A stretch of DNA of 64,000 nt from Pomphorhynchus laevis. Lineage: Eukaryota > Acanthocephala > Palaeacanthocephala > Echinorhynchida > Pomphorhynchidae. Location of the stretch: contig WNNJ02000706.1 in assembly GCA_012934845.2 (NCBI GenBank), forward strand, positions 1 to 64,000, read 5' to 3'. The notes beneath the pieces were generated by a model, which saw only the letters and a program-made list of their open reading frames with translations, ran no database searches and had not been told where the DNA came from. Position numbers and translations under genes: made by a program. Shown here in pieces: positions 23,062-33,905 of this stretch. Position 1 is the stretch's first letter. Each line of letters starts with the position of its first letter.

Positions 23062-25671
23062 CCCAATAAACCAAAATCTTTCAATATCACCAGTAACATT
23101 GTTTCTCCATATCCACTCACTTAGATAAAAATTTAACCTCTTTTATTGAACACTCATTCTACATTTTTGGTTGCTCCAAAAGGATTATATATTTGAGTAT
23201 GAATCCCGATTATAGTAGTATCTACAAAATGAAGCTTATGGTTCTTTACAGTAGCATGCTCATATCTAAATTAATACTGAGATATACAGCCCACCCGTCG
23301 CTCACATACAACTCTTACGCATTGCCTGGGGACAATATATATTATCCAATGGTAGGAAAAAGAGAAAGAGCAGGAAAATGGAGTAAAGTGGAAATGGACA
23401 GATAATCGATTTAGGGAGGGAAAGGTGGAATATATATATGCAATTATATATCTATATATAACTCAATACTATTTTAAGGATATATTCTAAACGCATTCAA
23501 AGAACTACAATTTCTGATAGGTTTTGTGCTAGATATTTAAAATTTATGTTTTGGTCTACGTATTTTTGACACTTCCATACATATCGATTTATTTATTAAA
23601 TATCGTTTCTACGATAAAAATATTGCAGAAATTGCACATTATTGAACTTTAAAAAAATGTTTTTTTTTGGTCTCAGAAGCGAGAATTGTTCTTCAGTACA
23701 CATTGAATATAATCTTCTAACAATTTCTATGTTAAATGAAATATGTATTTTTAAACTTGTGCATAATCTACCTATTGGGGTAGATAATAAACAAGATTAA
23801 ATATTTCTATATTTTGATAAAATATATATTTTTTATTTGAAAGAAACTACATATTGTTTTGATAAATTAAAAATACAATGTAATATTGATTTGCAACAGT
23901 TTGTTTTTCAGTGTTTGGCATTGCTTTTTTCCTGGAGAAATATTATCGGATAAAATTTATTTCCCATTTAATTTCGTGTTTAAATAAAAGTCAGTTTTCC
24001 TTTGTAATTATTTAATTTTTAAATGTTTTATGCTGCTTATATTAATGTATAAAACCTACAATGATTAATGTATATAATCGCTTAGTTTGCAATAGTTCTG
24101 CTATTAATTTTACAAAAATGTAAAAGCATAAATGTAGTTATATTTTACCATGTCGTGCATTCTTTGTCTTTATTAGATACTATTAGCAATGAAATTTTAT
24201 AAAATTTATTTAAATACCAACTTGCGATGTTATTACGGTTGAATGCACTCTAAAGCAAGTTGCTTTTAACAAAGTTAATCGAATCTTATTGAGTGAAGAA
24301 AGCAAAATTGATATTTTAATCAGATTTTTATATGTAATGCTGTAATTAGCGAATCATTACTTGAATTTAAGCATCATATAATAATATTAATATTAATAAT
24401 ATTAATGTTCAGAAATGGATTCTATTTGGCAAGATCTTTATATGGTCTTAGTTCCTAAAACGACTTTATTAATCTAATTGATTTGTTGCTTGTATTTGCA
24501 GCGATGGCATGTTGAGACTTTGTAGATGAAGTATGTCAAGTCTCAATTTCAGTCTCGATCTTAGTAACCTTAGCAAACTGAGGATATATCTAACTGTTCT
24601 GTAAAGATGGGAGATACCGATATGCTGCTATGTAGATGTAATTTATCGAATGTGGTTTAAATGGTGGAGTGGCGTCCAACAAATGTGATATGCAACTAGT
24701 CACTTAAAAGTTTTAAGTTATGGTTAAGGAGATAGTATCTTGACTTCATTTTTTCTGTTTTTGTGACGTTAGGATGAAACAGTCTGGATCATAGGCTCTA
24801 TCCTAGTGTTGATGTATTATAAAATGGAGTCATAAGGGATATTGATTATTACATATTAATAGATCAGATATATACTGCTAAACCGAACACATGTTTGTTA
24901 TAATTAAGTACAAATGGCATATACTCAGTCGTGTACTGATCGAACTAGCAATACCTTATGATATGTATTTAAATAGCTCATATGTTTATATATATCCAAA
25001 TGAGGTCTACAAAATCTAATTAGTTATTCGAAACACTCGTTTTGAATTATATTTATATGCCCGTATATACTGCAAGGTTCGACAGTTGAAACAAGATTGG
25101 GGTCAATATTTAAAATATGAAAAAATGTGATGAATGTCAAAATTTGAATATTGTCAAATACGATTAAAATATAACTGCATGAGATTAAGAGCTGATAAAA
25201 TATTTTACTTTTAGATACATTTATTACGGATTTAGCAAATTTAAATGTTTGGTTGTAGATGTTAAAACTTAGCTAATTTCTAGAATTATTATTTTTTAAT
25301 TTATTATTTATTATATAAGTTAATTAATTTTTAATAATAAATTAATTCTTATTACTAAATGATTACTGAAAATTTACAAAGCTATTGTATTAAAGTTAAT
25401 AGCGAAAATTTATTTTTGTTATAAACATTCACGCTTTAGATCTTATTTATTCGCAAAATTTATTAAATTAATCTCTTTATTGATACACGGTGCTTGCAGA
25501 ATAGCACATCCATTTTACAAATACTAAAGCATTTTCTTAATACATTGATTACACTTTTGTTACACAAACTTGTGTCTTTTAAATTTTGTAATATTACAGA
25601 CTTTACCACTTAACTCTTCCACATTTACTTTAATCATAAAATTTCTTTAGATAACAAATATCGATTTTAAT
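23062..25671. other. AT-rich stretch, one doubtful frame
   Basis: The only frame that departs from the AT background is 23193-23405 (+): its second half, HPSLTYNSYALPGDNIYYP, then a basic tail, looks protein-like but matches nothing I know. No splice pattern could be built around it. The rest (23406-25671) holds nothing recognisable. Confidence 0.3.
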
Positions 25672-25872
25672 ATGGTTGGGTTTTCTGAAAAACAGACTGC
25701 CAGTGACAAAGATCTTCGTGAGAAAGCAAAGGCGTTGTTAATCGCCGACGCTAAAAGCTACGAAGAATACGGTCAATCTGGTTTAAATCGTAGCCGAATC
25801 GATAAAAAATTCATCACACAAATTGTAGGTAGAATGGTAATATCAAATATGAAACAAGCAAACCCAAAGTGA
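25672..25872 (+). CDS. Small charged protein, 66 residues
   Basis: Starts at an ATG 25 nt after a good acceptor (TTTCTTTAG near 25650), so it may be a complete small gene or a last exon. GC content and codon use stand out strongly from the flanks. The peptide has a helical, charged middle (DLREKAKALLIADAKSYEEY), then GQSGLNRSRIDKKFITQIVG and a polar end. No signal peptide or membrane helix. A GTAGGT near the end of the frame could be a donor, giving another C-terminus. The pattern (KA-LL, YEEYGQSG, R-x-IDKKFI) looks like a conserved family, but I do not recognise it. No neighbouring gene suggests a role. Confidence 0.55.
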   Translation: MVGFSEKQTASDKDLREKAKALLIADAKSYEEYGQSGLNRSRIDKKFITQIVGRMVISNMKQANPK

Positions 25873-26344
25873 TAGCATGTAAAAAATGTTCTACTCGTTG
25901 TGTGATTTATTTTTGAATTACAAGATGATTACTATCTTTGTCTAACTACAAAAAAGTAAATATTTTTTGAATATTCAAATTTGATTGTCATTTAATTTAT
26001 ATTCAAATTAATGAAGAATAAACAAAAATCTTATTTTGACACATAAAGGATGCAAATGTAGTAATGTAAATTTGTAAATGAATATGTAAATTGGAAACTA
26101 CAATTAAAATCGCTGTTTCTACAAATAAGTGTTTTATTCGATTTAAATGAGACGAGAAATATAATTCCTTACTATTTACACTTGACCACACAATAAATTT
26201 ATCCATCAAATGTGTAACTTAATCTGTTATGTTACTTACGAGGCTCGCTGAATGACTCACAGATGACGACATCAATGATGTAACTTCACTTTTAAATAAA
26301 TGACTGCTTTAAGTAATATTCGTTGATGCTGCTAGAAGCAAAAA
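25873..26344. other. AT-rich spacer
   Basis: No gene recognised; a frame at 26003-26209 (-) is unsupported. Confidence 0.4.
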
Positions 26345-26395
26345 ATTGTTATAATGCCTTATTAAGTTTTGTTATCATTGAAGCCAGACGCGGAA

Positions 26396-26440
26396 GAGCG
26401 GTAGCAAGTACCGTTTCGTCATCACAATGACTCATCAGTA
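26396..26440 (-). ncRNA. Hammerhead-like ribozyme motif, S4 copy 1
   Basis: Minus strand: CTGATGA, GTCAT, TGTG, ATGAC, GAAAC (26438 down to 26413). GTCAT/ATGAC is a perfect 5-bp helix II and the strand order is that of a type I hammerhead. After GAAA, CGGTA and TACCG pair around CTTGC as helix III (to 26399). The base at 16.1 is C instead of the needed U, and the sequences flanking the core do not pair as helix I, so this copy is probably inactive. Confidence 0.55.
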
Positions 26441-26707
26441 CCAAATTCCTTAACTACTGGATGCAGAGGAGGACTGGCAGACGGCACACGAGTCATGTGT
26501 ATGAAGTACCAGAAAGATTTCTGGTAATTTCACATTGAGTGCTAAATCAGCACTACTGCTTTACCAAATAGGATCATTAGCAAAAGCACAGGCAAATGCC
26601 AGCGCAGGTCTCTTTTTATATCGGCTAACTTTAATCATAAATTTCTCAAAAGAGAGTGAGACCAATCCGCGTGAAATACGTTGTTATCATTGAAGCCAGT
26701 CGCGGAA

Positions 26708-26752
26708 GAACGGTAGCAAGTACTGTTTCGTCATCACAATGACTCATCAGTG
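26708..26752 (-). ncRNA. Hammerhead-like ribozyme motif, S4 copy 2
   Basis: Same core as copy 1: CTGATGA, GTCAT, TGTG, ATGAC, GAAAC (26750 down to 26725). Helix III has one mismatch, but position 16.1 is U and 17 is U, so GUU would be a permitted cleavage triplet. Helix I again is not evident from the immediate flanks. Confidence 0.55.
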
Positions 26753-26944
26753 CCAGATCTCTCCCACTACTGGATGCAGATGAAAACTTACAAATTTTAA
26801 TTAAATTAAAATTTAATTTACGCCTAAGTTTTACTGCGATTAGATGGAACCACTAGTTTGAATTTGTAAAATTCGTTAAAAAACAAGTTTGTGATTTACA
26901 TTTTAGTCTCACCTCGGATTTCATTTACAAAATATTTGCACTGA

Positions 26945-27080
26945 GATGCATTATATACCGAGAGAGAAAATAGTATACTCAACAACATTCAACAGTTGAA
27001 TGAAGTGCTCACTGGTCGTTTCGGTTGCCTGTGTGACATTGGAATGAAGGCGTTTCCGACACTTTGCTTAATCGACTGAA
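26945..27080 (-). repeat. SINE-like repeat S2, partial
   Basis: Shares with 1-250 the block from GTGCTCACTGGTCG through GTTGCCTGTGTGACATT to GGCGTTTCC. Read on the minus strand it holds GGCAACC-GAAAC but has lost the CTGATGAG half. Confidence 0.65.
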
Positions 27081-27309
27081 GATTTCGCTTCTTACCGAAT
27101 TGCTACACGAACCACCCTTAATGATTTATTAATGGTCATCCTTAATCATCGGTTTTAAAAAACGTTTTCCCAATTATAAACCCAACAGATTGCTGCAACT
27201 TGTGAAACAGTGTCCAGATTTTTAGTGTGGCAATCGGAAATCTTTCTCGTTACTTCCTTCTCACCTTCTTTGGCGATCCATTGCGTTGCCCTAGATTTAC
27301 AGTTTGTAA

Positions 27310-27960
27310 ATTTATTTTGTTTTATTATATTCTACAATGTTTAGAGTATTTTGCTTCGGATTTGATCTTCCTAATATCATCTACTAAAAGTTCTTTCTGA
27401 AATTTTATATGAGTTCGCTCAATTTCCTCCCTGTCTCTACTGTATTTAATAAACCATAATTTCATCTTCATTTTCATAATTCGATTAGATGTTTTTGGAA
27501 TTACGGGGAGCATTCCCTAATTGTATTAGAAATAAAAGCTATCGATGACTGTGTAAGGTCTTCTGAGTTATCCATTTTATCTAGCCTCGAACTCACTTTC
27601 TCCTTGAATTCCTTAATATCACACAATTTAGGAAAAAAATCTGTCTTTATAGATTTCTTGCTGAGTCCATCACCCCATTTGCCCCCAATCGTGAATCCCC
27701 AAATCTATACTATCTTTCCAAGTCAACTTCAATATACTATTAGAGAGTGAAGAAAATGCTAGATCAATAGTAGAACGTCTATGCTTAGTTTTAAAGAAGG
27801 TGAAAGAGGCAGGTATATCCAATGTTTTCATATTCGCTATACATTTATTAGAATCAACGACTCAATGAAAATCCTTCTAAATTTAAAGGCTAGATCTCGC
27901 CTCTTCTGTTCATTCTCACAGTATCATTCTCTCTACACTAATAAATAATCCAATATGAGT
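27310..27960 (-). mobile_element. Fourth LINE (LINE D), endonuclease fragment
   Basis: Minus-strand peptides, in several frames, match the end of an APE endonuclease and the linker after it: ASFTFFKTKHRRSTIDLAFS (the T-x-x-R-x-S-x-x-D-L block that holds the catalytic Asp region), followed by a charged helical linker (EEIERTHIKFQKELLVDD). It is unlike LINE A and LINE B and no reverse transcriptase follows. Too decayed to place in a clade. Confidence 0.5.
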
Positions 27961-27969
27961 GAACAATCA

Positions 27970-28990
27970 ATTTATAATATTATAATATATATTATATATT
28001 ATATGTAAAAGTAATAAAATCACCAACGATTATTATTTGTGAACTTTTAACCGCGAACGGTTAAAAGTAAATCACTAAATATTATTTAATTTTGCTAATA
28101 AATGCTGGACAATGAATTAATCAGATCAAATAACCGAGTCTACGTATTTTATATGATTATAAATTAAAAATAAATATAAATAATAAATAATTACATAAGA
28201 TTTTATAAATTTTCAACATTCATATTCCGATGATTAGATCAACTAAATGAGTCTACGTATTTTATACGATATATAAATTAAACATAATGACAAATAAAAA
28301 TAAAATAATAAAACAAATTATATGAAATTATGAAAAAAAAGTAATGTAATTTAATGCTGAAGTTATGGATAATCACAATGGCAGCTAAATCGTGTATTTT
28401 AATCGAATATTCTAACGAAAGATTTAACTAATAAGTCAAATCAGCTAACTAAGCCTACGTATTTAATGACATTATTTAATTATTAAATTTTAATAATTAA
28501 ATCAGTAATATATAAAATAATAAATAATTTTATATAATTTATTTGATTCCACGTATTTTATTTAGTTAGTTAAATTAAAAAAATTAATAATTTAAAATTA
28601 AAATAACTAGGTAATATTTAAAAATTAAATTACAAATTTAGCTTATAAATCAGTAAACTTATTGAAATTAATTATATTATATATTTTATCCTAAATAATT
28701 ATATTTATTACTAACTGAGTCCACGTATTTTATATGATTATAAATTGAAAATAATGCTAAATAATAAATAATTACATAAGATTTTATAAATTTTCAACAT
28801 TCATATTCCGATGATTAGATCTGCTAAATGAGTCTACGTATTATATATTATAAATTAAACAATGACAAATAAAAATAAAATAATAAATTTTTTTATTATT
28901 TATATAAAGTTAAAATTTAAAATTTAAATTTAAAATAAAAGTCTATTTTTACGTATTGAATAATAAATAACAGACGATGTATAAAAATAA
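27970..28990 (-). mobile_element. Cluster of PLE 3' ends, reverse strand
   Basis: The end of the Naiad-type PLE (complement of TACGTAGACTCAGTTAGCTG at about 46785-46805) recurs at about 28135, 28248, 28440, 28550, 28720 and 28830, each followed by more of its AT-rich tail. A perfect 11-bp palindrome (28043-28068, loop CGAA) marks the left edge. The related copy near 31040 lacks the left arm, which suggests that the palindrome arose by local inverted duplication. Confidence 0.6.
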
Positions 28991-29420
28991 ATACAGTTTC
29001 GTTTGTGCAAAGTTCAACAAAATTGTACTTTGTTTTTTATGATGTAGCTAGCAAATAAGTTTCTTGATCTTGCACAAAAATTTTAAAAAGTATAAACTTT
29101 GTTCTATAGATTATTTGTATATCACGATTGTACTTTATTGTTTATTTGAAATATATAAGATTATATCTTTGTAGTTTGTTATTCGCTCTACGACCTCGAA
29201 CCTTTTACTCTAGTACTGTACATTTGGATAATGCAAGAATTGATCTGGTTATTAACAATGCGATTTTACAGAAATGCTAATTGAGTTGATACAAAATTAA
29301 GTGGAAATTCGTCTAGCCAATACAAAATTAAGTGATAGCTTAACCTTCACAAAAATGGTGATAGTATAAACGTCAGCTATTGCGGATACAGTGATAATCA
29401 TCAAAAAATACGAAATATTG
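28991..29420. other. Spacer
   Basis: No gene recognised. Confidence 0.4.
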
Positions 29421-30643
29421 ATTCTTGTATTTAAGATAATATATTGACTGATAATTAGTGTTGTGGATGTTATAAATCAGTCCAATAATAGAGCGTATTT
29501 CAATCATCTGTTAATTCACATATGTGCTTAAGATAATACATTGGCAATAATTATGCCAGATTGTATATTTCTGTAAGTATCAATGTCATTGCATTGTATT
29601 AGTGGACTCAGGCTAAGCTTTGGTTAGTATTTTGAAATGTAATAATCTATAATCGGATTTTAATTAATTTTTAATTGTAATGTGCCATGAAAATACTTAA
29701 TGCTGAGTAAAAATGTAAATTTAAAAGTAAACTCCCATCAAATATGTTATTAATTGAGAGTGATTAGGTGCGCTAAAAATTTTCTATGGAAATAAATTCT
29801 AAAAGCTTAATTCTTGTATTTAAGATAAATTAAGCTGATTCTTGTATTTAAGATAATATATTGACTGATAATTAGTGTTGTGGATGTTATAAATCAGTCC
29901 AATAATAGAGCGTATTTCAATCATCTGTTAATTCACATATGTGCTTAAGATAATACATTGGCAATAATTATGCCAGATTGTATATTTCTGTAAGTATCAA
30001 TGTCATTGCATTGTATTAGTGGACTCAGGCTAAGCTTTGGTTAGTATTTTGAAATGTAATAATCTATAATCGGATTTTAATTAATTTTTAATTGTAATGT
30101 GCCATGAAAATACTTAATGCTGAGTAAAAATGTAAATTTAAAAGTAAACTCCCATCAAATATGTTATTAATTGAGAGTGATTAGGTGCGCTAAAAATTTT
30201 CTATGGAAATAAATTCTAAAAGCTTAATTCTTGTATTTAAGATAAATTAAGCTGATTCTTGTATTTAAGATAATATATTGACTGATAATTAGTGTTGTGG
30301 ATGTTATAAATCAGTCCAATAATAGAGCGTATTTCAATCATCTGTTAATTCACATATGTGCTTAAGATAATACATTGGCAATAATTATGCCAGATTGTAT
30401 ATTTCTGTAAGTATCAATGTCATTGCATTGTATTAGTGGACTCAGGCTAAGCTTTGGTTAGTATTTTGAAATGTAATAATCTATAATCGGATTTTAATTA
30501 ATTTTTAATTGTAATGTGCCATGAAAATACTTAATGCTGAGTAAAAATGTAAATTTAAAAGTAAACTCCCATCAAATATGTTATTAATTGAGAGTGATTA
30601 GGTGCGCTAAAAATTTTCTATGGAAATAAATTCTAAAAGCTTA
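29421..30643. repeat. Perfect 417-bp tandem triplication
   Basis: Units 29421-29837, 29838-30254 and 30255-30643. By eye they are identical base for base; the third lacks the last 28 nt, which are themselves a short echo of the unit start (ATTCTTGTATTTAAGATAA). No open frame, Pol III boxes or hammerhead core seen. Identity among AT-rich noncoding copies means a very recent event, a homogenised satellite, or an assembly artefact. Confidence 0.9.
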
Positions 30644-30676
30644 AATAAATTTTTTAATAATTTTTAGAATTTTAAA

Positions 30677-30808
30677 GCCAGACGCGGAAGAACGACGATA
30701 ACAGCAACAAGTACCGTTTCGTACTTGTCGAAACGATACAACAAGTATCGTTTCGTACTCGTACGAAACGGTACTTGCTACTGTTATCGTCGTTCTTCCG
30801 CGTATGGC
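30677..30808. repeat. Foldback element F2
   Basis: Inverted repeat with arms of about 60 bp (GCCAGACGCGGAAGAACGAC on the left, near-complement on the right), with smaller GTACGAAACG-type palindromes in the middle. The outer part belongs to repeat S4, with its GAAACGGTACTTGCTAC block on the plus strand, but the CTGATGAG half is absent. Flank 30809-30860 also matches S4 (about 26641-26690). Confidence 0.7.
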
Positions 30809-30959
30809 TTCAATGATAACAACGTATTTTACGCGGAATGGTCTCACTCTCTTTTGAGAAATTTAGAATTTTAAAGCAATTTAAATATAGTGTTTAGGTA
30901 GGATGATAATTTATCCATATTTTTATTTTATCAACGCTACTATAAAATCAAAAATAATC

Positions 30960-32330
30960 ATATTTTTGTGTGATATAAACTAGGTTACTATACAAATAAA
31001 ATCGAACAGGAAATAGTAAAATATATAAATCAACACAATCACTAAAAGTAAATCACTAAATATTATTTAATTTTGCTAATGAATGCTGGACAATGAATTA
31101 ATCAGATCAAATAACTGAGTCTACGTATTTTATACGATATATAAATAAAAATAAATATAAATAATAAATAATTACATAAGAATAAATAATTTAATAGATG
31201 CATATTTTAAACTAGGTTACTATACAAATAAAATCGAACAGGAAATAGTAAAATATATAAATCAACACAATAATATATAGAATAAATTTAAACTCTTAAG
31301 TGACAAATTTTATGGATGGATAATAAATAATATACGTTGTATTAGAAACATATACTACATGAAACTAGTCCAAAATCATTTGGCTTTCTTCAAAATCATT
31401 TAAATAATTTAATAGAAACATATTTTAAACTAGGTTACTATACAAATAAAATCGAACAGGAAATAGTAAAATATATAAATCAACAAAATAATATTAAAAA
31501 TAAATTTAAAATCATTAGCGGAAAATTTTTATGGTATATAATAAATAATATACTTTGTATTAGAATAAGATACACTAGATAATTGCATATATTAGAGTAA
31601 ATACATCACTGACATTTATTTGGCCCCGCTGCTATGTTTGGTCGAGGAATAAGGCCCGAAATCTGATAGCATTGCAGTTCCTCTTGATGACCACTAATCC
31701 TTATTCTTATACATCGTACATTTTTTATTAGTCAATTCATAAAAATTGACTCATCAGTGGAACTGATGAGTCATTATGATTTAAATTTAAATTTTCAATT
31801 TTATTGTTTTTTAAAATTCAATTTTTATTAATTGATTAATAAATTATACACCATGTATTATAAATTTGATGTCATCAAGATGAATTAATTCGTAAATTTA
31901 TACGATACCAGGAACCTGATAACATAGCAGTTCATCCTGTTTAATTTGAATTAATCAATTCAAATTTTTTTAACAAACGAATTATTAACGAAACCTGATA
32001 ACATACAGTTACTTTTGATGACCTCTGATCCTTAATATGATAAATCGTATGTTATTTATTAGTCAATTAATAAAAATTGACTTTTATTTTTAATTAAAAT
32101 TTTTATTTTAACTTGATATAAATTATATAAAATCTTATATAACCATTATTTATAATTATTTATTATCTAATTATTAAATTTTATTTAGCATATTTCAAAA
32201 TTTATTAATAATATAAAATACGTAGATTCTGTTAGCTGATCTGATTTATAAATTTTGATTTTTACATGCCTTGTTCGATAAATAAATATTGTCTAGAAAT
32301 TGCAGTTATTATCTTATGACTAGAAATTTA
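30960..32330 (+). mobile_element. Cluster of PLE 3' fragments, forward strand
   Basis: Three copies of the PLE segment with GAACAGGAAATAGTAAAATA (near 31010, 31240 and 31460), the last continuing through the stop region, GGCCCC...GGCCC hairpin (31622-31655) and CTGATAGCATTGCAG. Two further tails follow at about 31905-32040 and 32230-32260, ending in the same TACGTAGA terminus as the complete element. A perfect 12-bp palindrome (31747-31773, TGACTCATCAGT, loop GGA) includes a CTGATGAGTCAT string like that of S4. Confidence 0.65.
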
Positions 32331-32375
32331 GAATATAGGATATAAGCAGGTGAGCGTAAAAAAATAAAGAATTAT

Positions 32376-32496
32376 TGAAGCTGTATAAAAAATAGGATTT
32401 TTTTTCGCTAACTTCTGTTGGCATCTTCATCTATAGATGCTAACAGAAGTTGGCGAAATATCAAAAATAATTTCCTCTTTTCTTTGATTCAGCTCC
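32376..32496. repeat. Foldback element F1, second copy
   Basis: Sibling of 20394-20550: arms with TTCGCTAACTTCTGTTGGCATCTTCAT and complement, and the outer TTTGATTCAGCTCC end. The GAAA and helix-II-like stem are kept (GCTAAC...GTTGGC with a G-U pair on the plus strand), but CTGAAGA is altered, so the core is degraded. Confidence 0.6.
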
Positions 32497-33479
32497 AAAA
32501 GTTCTTGATCAATAATGGATCATTATCAACAATTTCAAAACGTAAAAAATAATGTAAAAAACTAAAAACATAGATATATTTCGATTTTAAAATAATTTTT
32601 TGATATAAACAAAATAATTATTATTATTTTTCACTAAAATAGAATAACTTAGAATAAATATGATATGTTAGATTACTTTATAGCCCAAATTTTTTTTTAA
32701 AGATCATCTGAAGTTGCCATTAATTTTATGATTTTTGTGAAATTGAAAATTTTTATCCCCATGAAGATTTCTCAAACTTTTTATGACTACTAACAAGAGT
32801 ATTAAAATCTTCACTTAATCGGCCATTTAATTTTTCAGAATTTCAAAGGCCGATTAACCGAAAGGTTCTAAAAGATTACCAGATTTGAATTTGAAGAAAT
32901 TAACTCATTAATTAAACTTTACTCGTAGTTATATTATCCTTGATTTATCTGATAAAAACATTTCTAAAATCTTATGATTAAAAGAAATATTGTTGGATAA
33001 TGCAATTTCAGTGGATGAGAGTGGACCTGGTTATATAAGGTTTAAAACTAAAACTATTTATACTCGTAGACATAGAACTTAGGACCTTCCTGTAATGTTA
33101 TCTTTCGCGCTTATTTATCGATTAATGAAGATAATCAGGAAAATGCATCTTATCCACGGTTACGGAAATAACAATGAAATAACATCCTCATATATAACCC
33201 ATATTTTAATTTCCTGGATTTTTGTAGATCATAATTTGTAACTATTTGATATCATGATATCAAAATGAGTGCAACTAATACCCCATTACGTACATTATTA
33301 GATTGCAGTTTAAATCGCACAATTGCATCGATTATTTGATTGCATTCTTTAGTGACTCTTACTTTTTTTAGCATTCTACTAGTTTACTCAACAGTCTTCA
33401 CTTTTGATCATTCATAATTCTATATTAGGTATCTTATTTAAATCGACCATGTATATCTCTATTAAAAAAGGTTCTGTTA
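32497..33479. other. AT-rich stretch, no gene seen
   Basis: A short open stretch at 32990-33080 (+) reads DNAISVDESGPGYIRF but has no support as an exon. Nothing else recognised. Confidence 0.35.
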
Positions 33480-33905
33480 TACCTTTTTTGAAACCAACGT
33501 AGCAGCGGGCCCAAATGACGTATTTCCTCTGATTAAATTCGACTATCTAGTATTATATTCTAATACAAAGTATATTATTTATTATTCATTCATAAAACGT
33601 TTACGCTTAAGAGTTTAAATTTATTTTTAATTATATTGCAAAGTATATTATTTCTTATCCATCCATAAACATTTTTCTGATTAAGATTTTAAATTTATTT
33701 TTATCTTTAATACTATTGTTAAATATTATAAATTCTGTTATTTTTATCACATGAAAACTTACAAATTATTTTTCCAGATATTGTGAACCAAATTATATAG
33801 AGAGAAATCAATAAATAAAAGGATATTTATTTTATTAAAAATAAAATAAAAATTGAAAATTTAAATTTAAAATGGAGGAACTTCTATGCTATCAAGTTTC
33901 GGCTT
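33480..33905 (-). mobile_element. PLE 3' fragments, reverse strand
   Basis: Complement of the PLE C-terminal codons, stop region and the GGCCCC/CTGATAG hairpin zone, in three pieces (33490-33600, 33625-33720, 33850-33905). The outer two keep the CTGCTATG/CATAGCAG-type blocks in decayed form. Confidence 0.6.

Larger units (their letters stand above)
26345..26790 (-). repeat. Repeat S4, two head-to-tail copies, hammerhead-bearing
   Basis: Blocks at about 26370-26460 and 26680-26775 repeat with a spacing near 310 bp. On the minus strand each copy reads: CCAGTAGT, a spacer, the hammerhead-like core, then CTTCCGCG and GGCTTCAATGATAAC. Part of the same unit occurs in the foldback at 30677-30808. 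No protein is encoded. Confidence 0.7.

Noticed and set aside
22827-23120. Minus-strand protein with duplicated block
   Set aside because: Explained by the 73-bp direct repeat; AT-rich hydrophobic translation without other support.
32990-33080. DESG-containing peptide as a transposase remnant
   Set aside because: Only about 30 codons with one suggestive motif, no helix-turn-helix or second Asp nearby.
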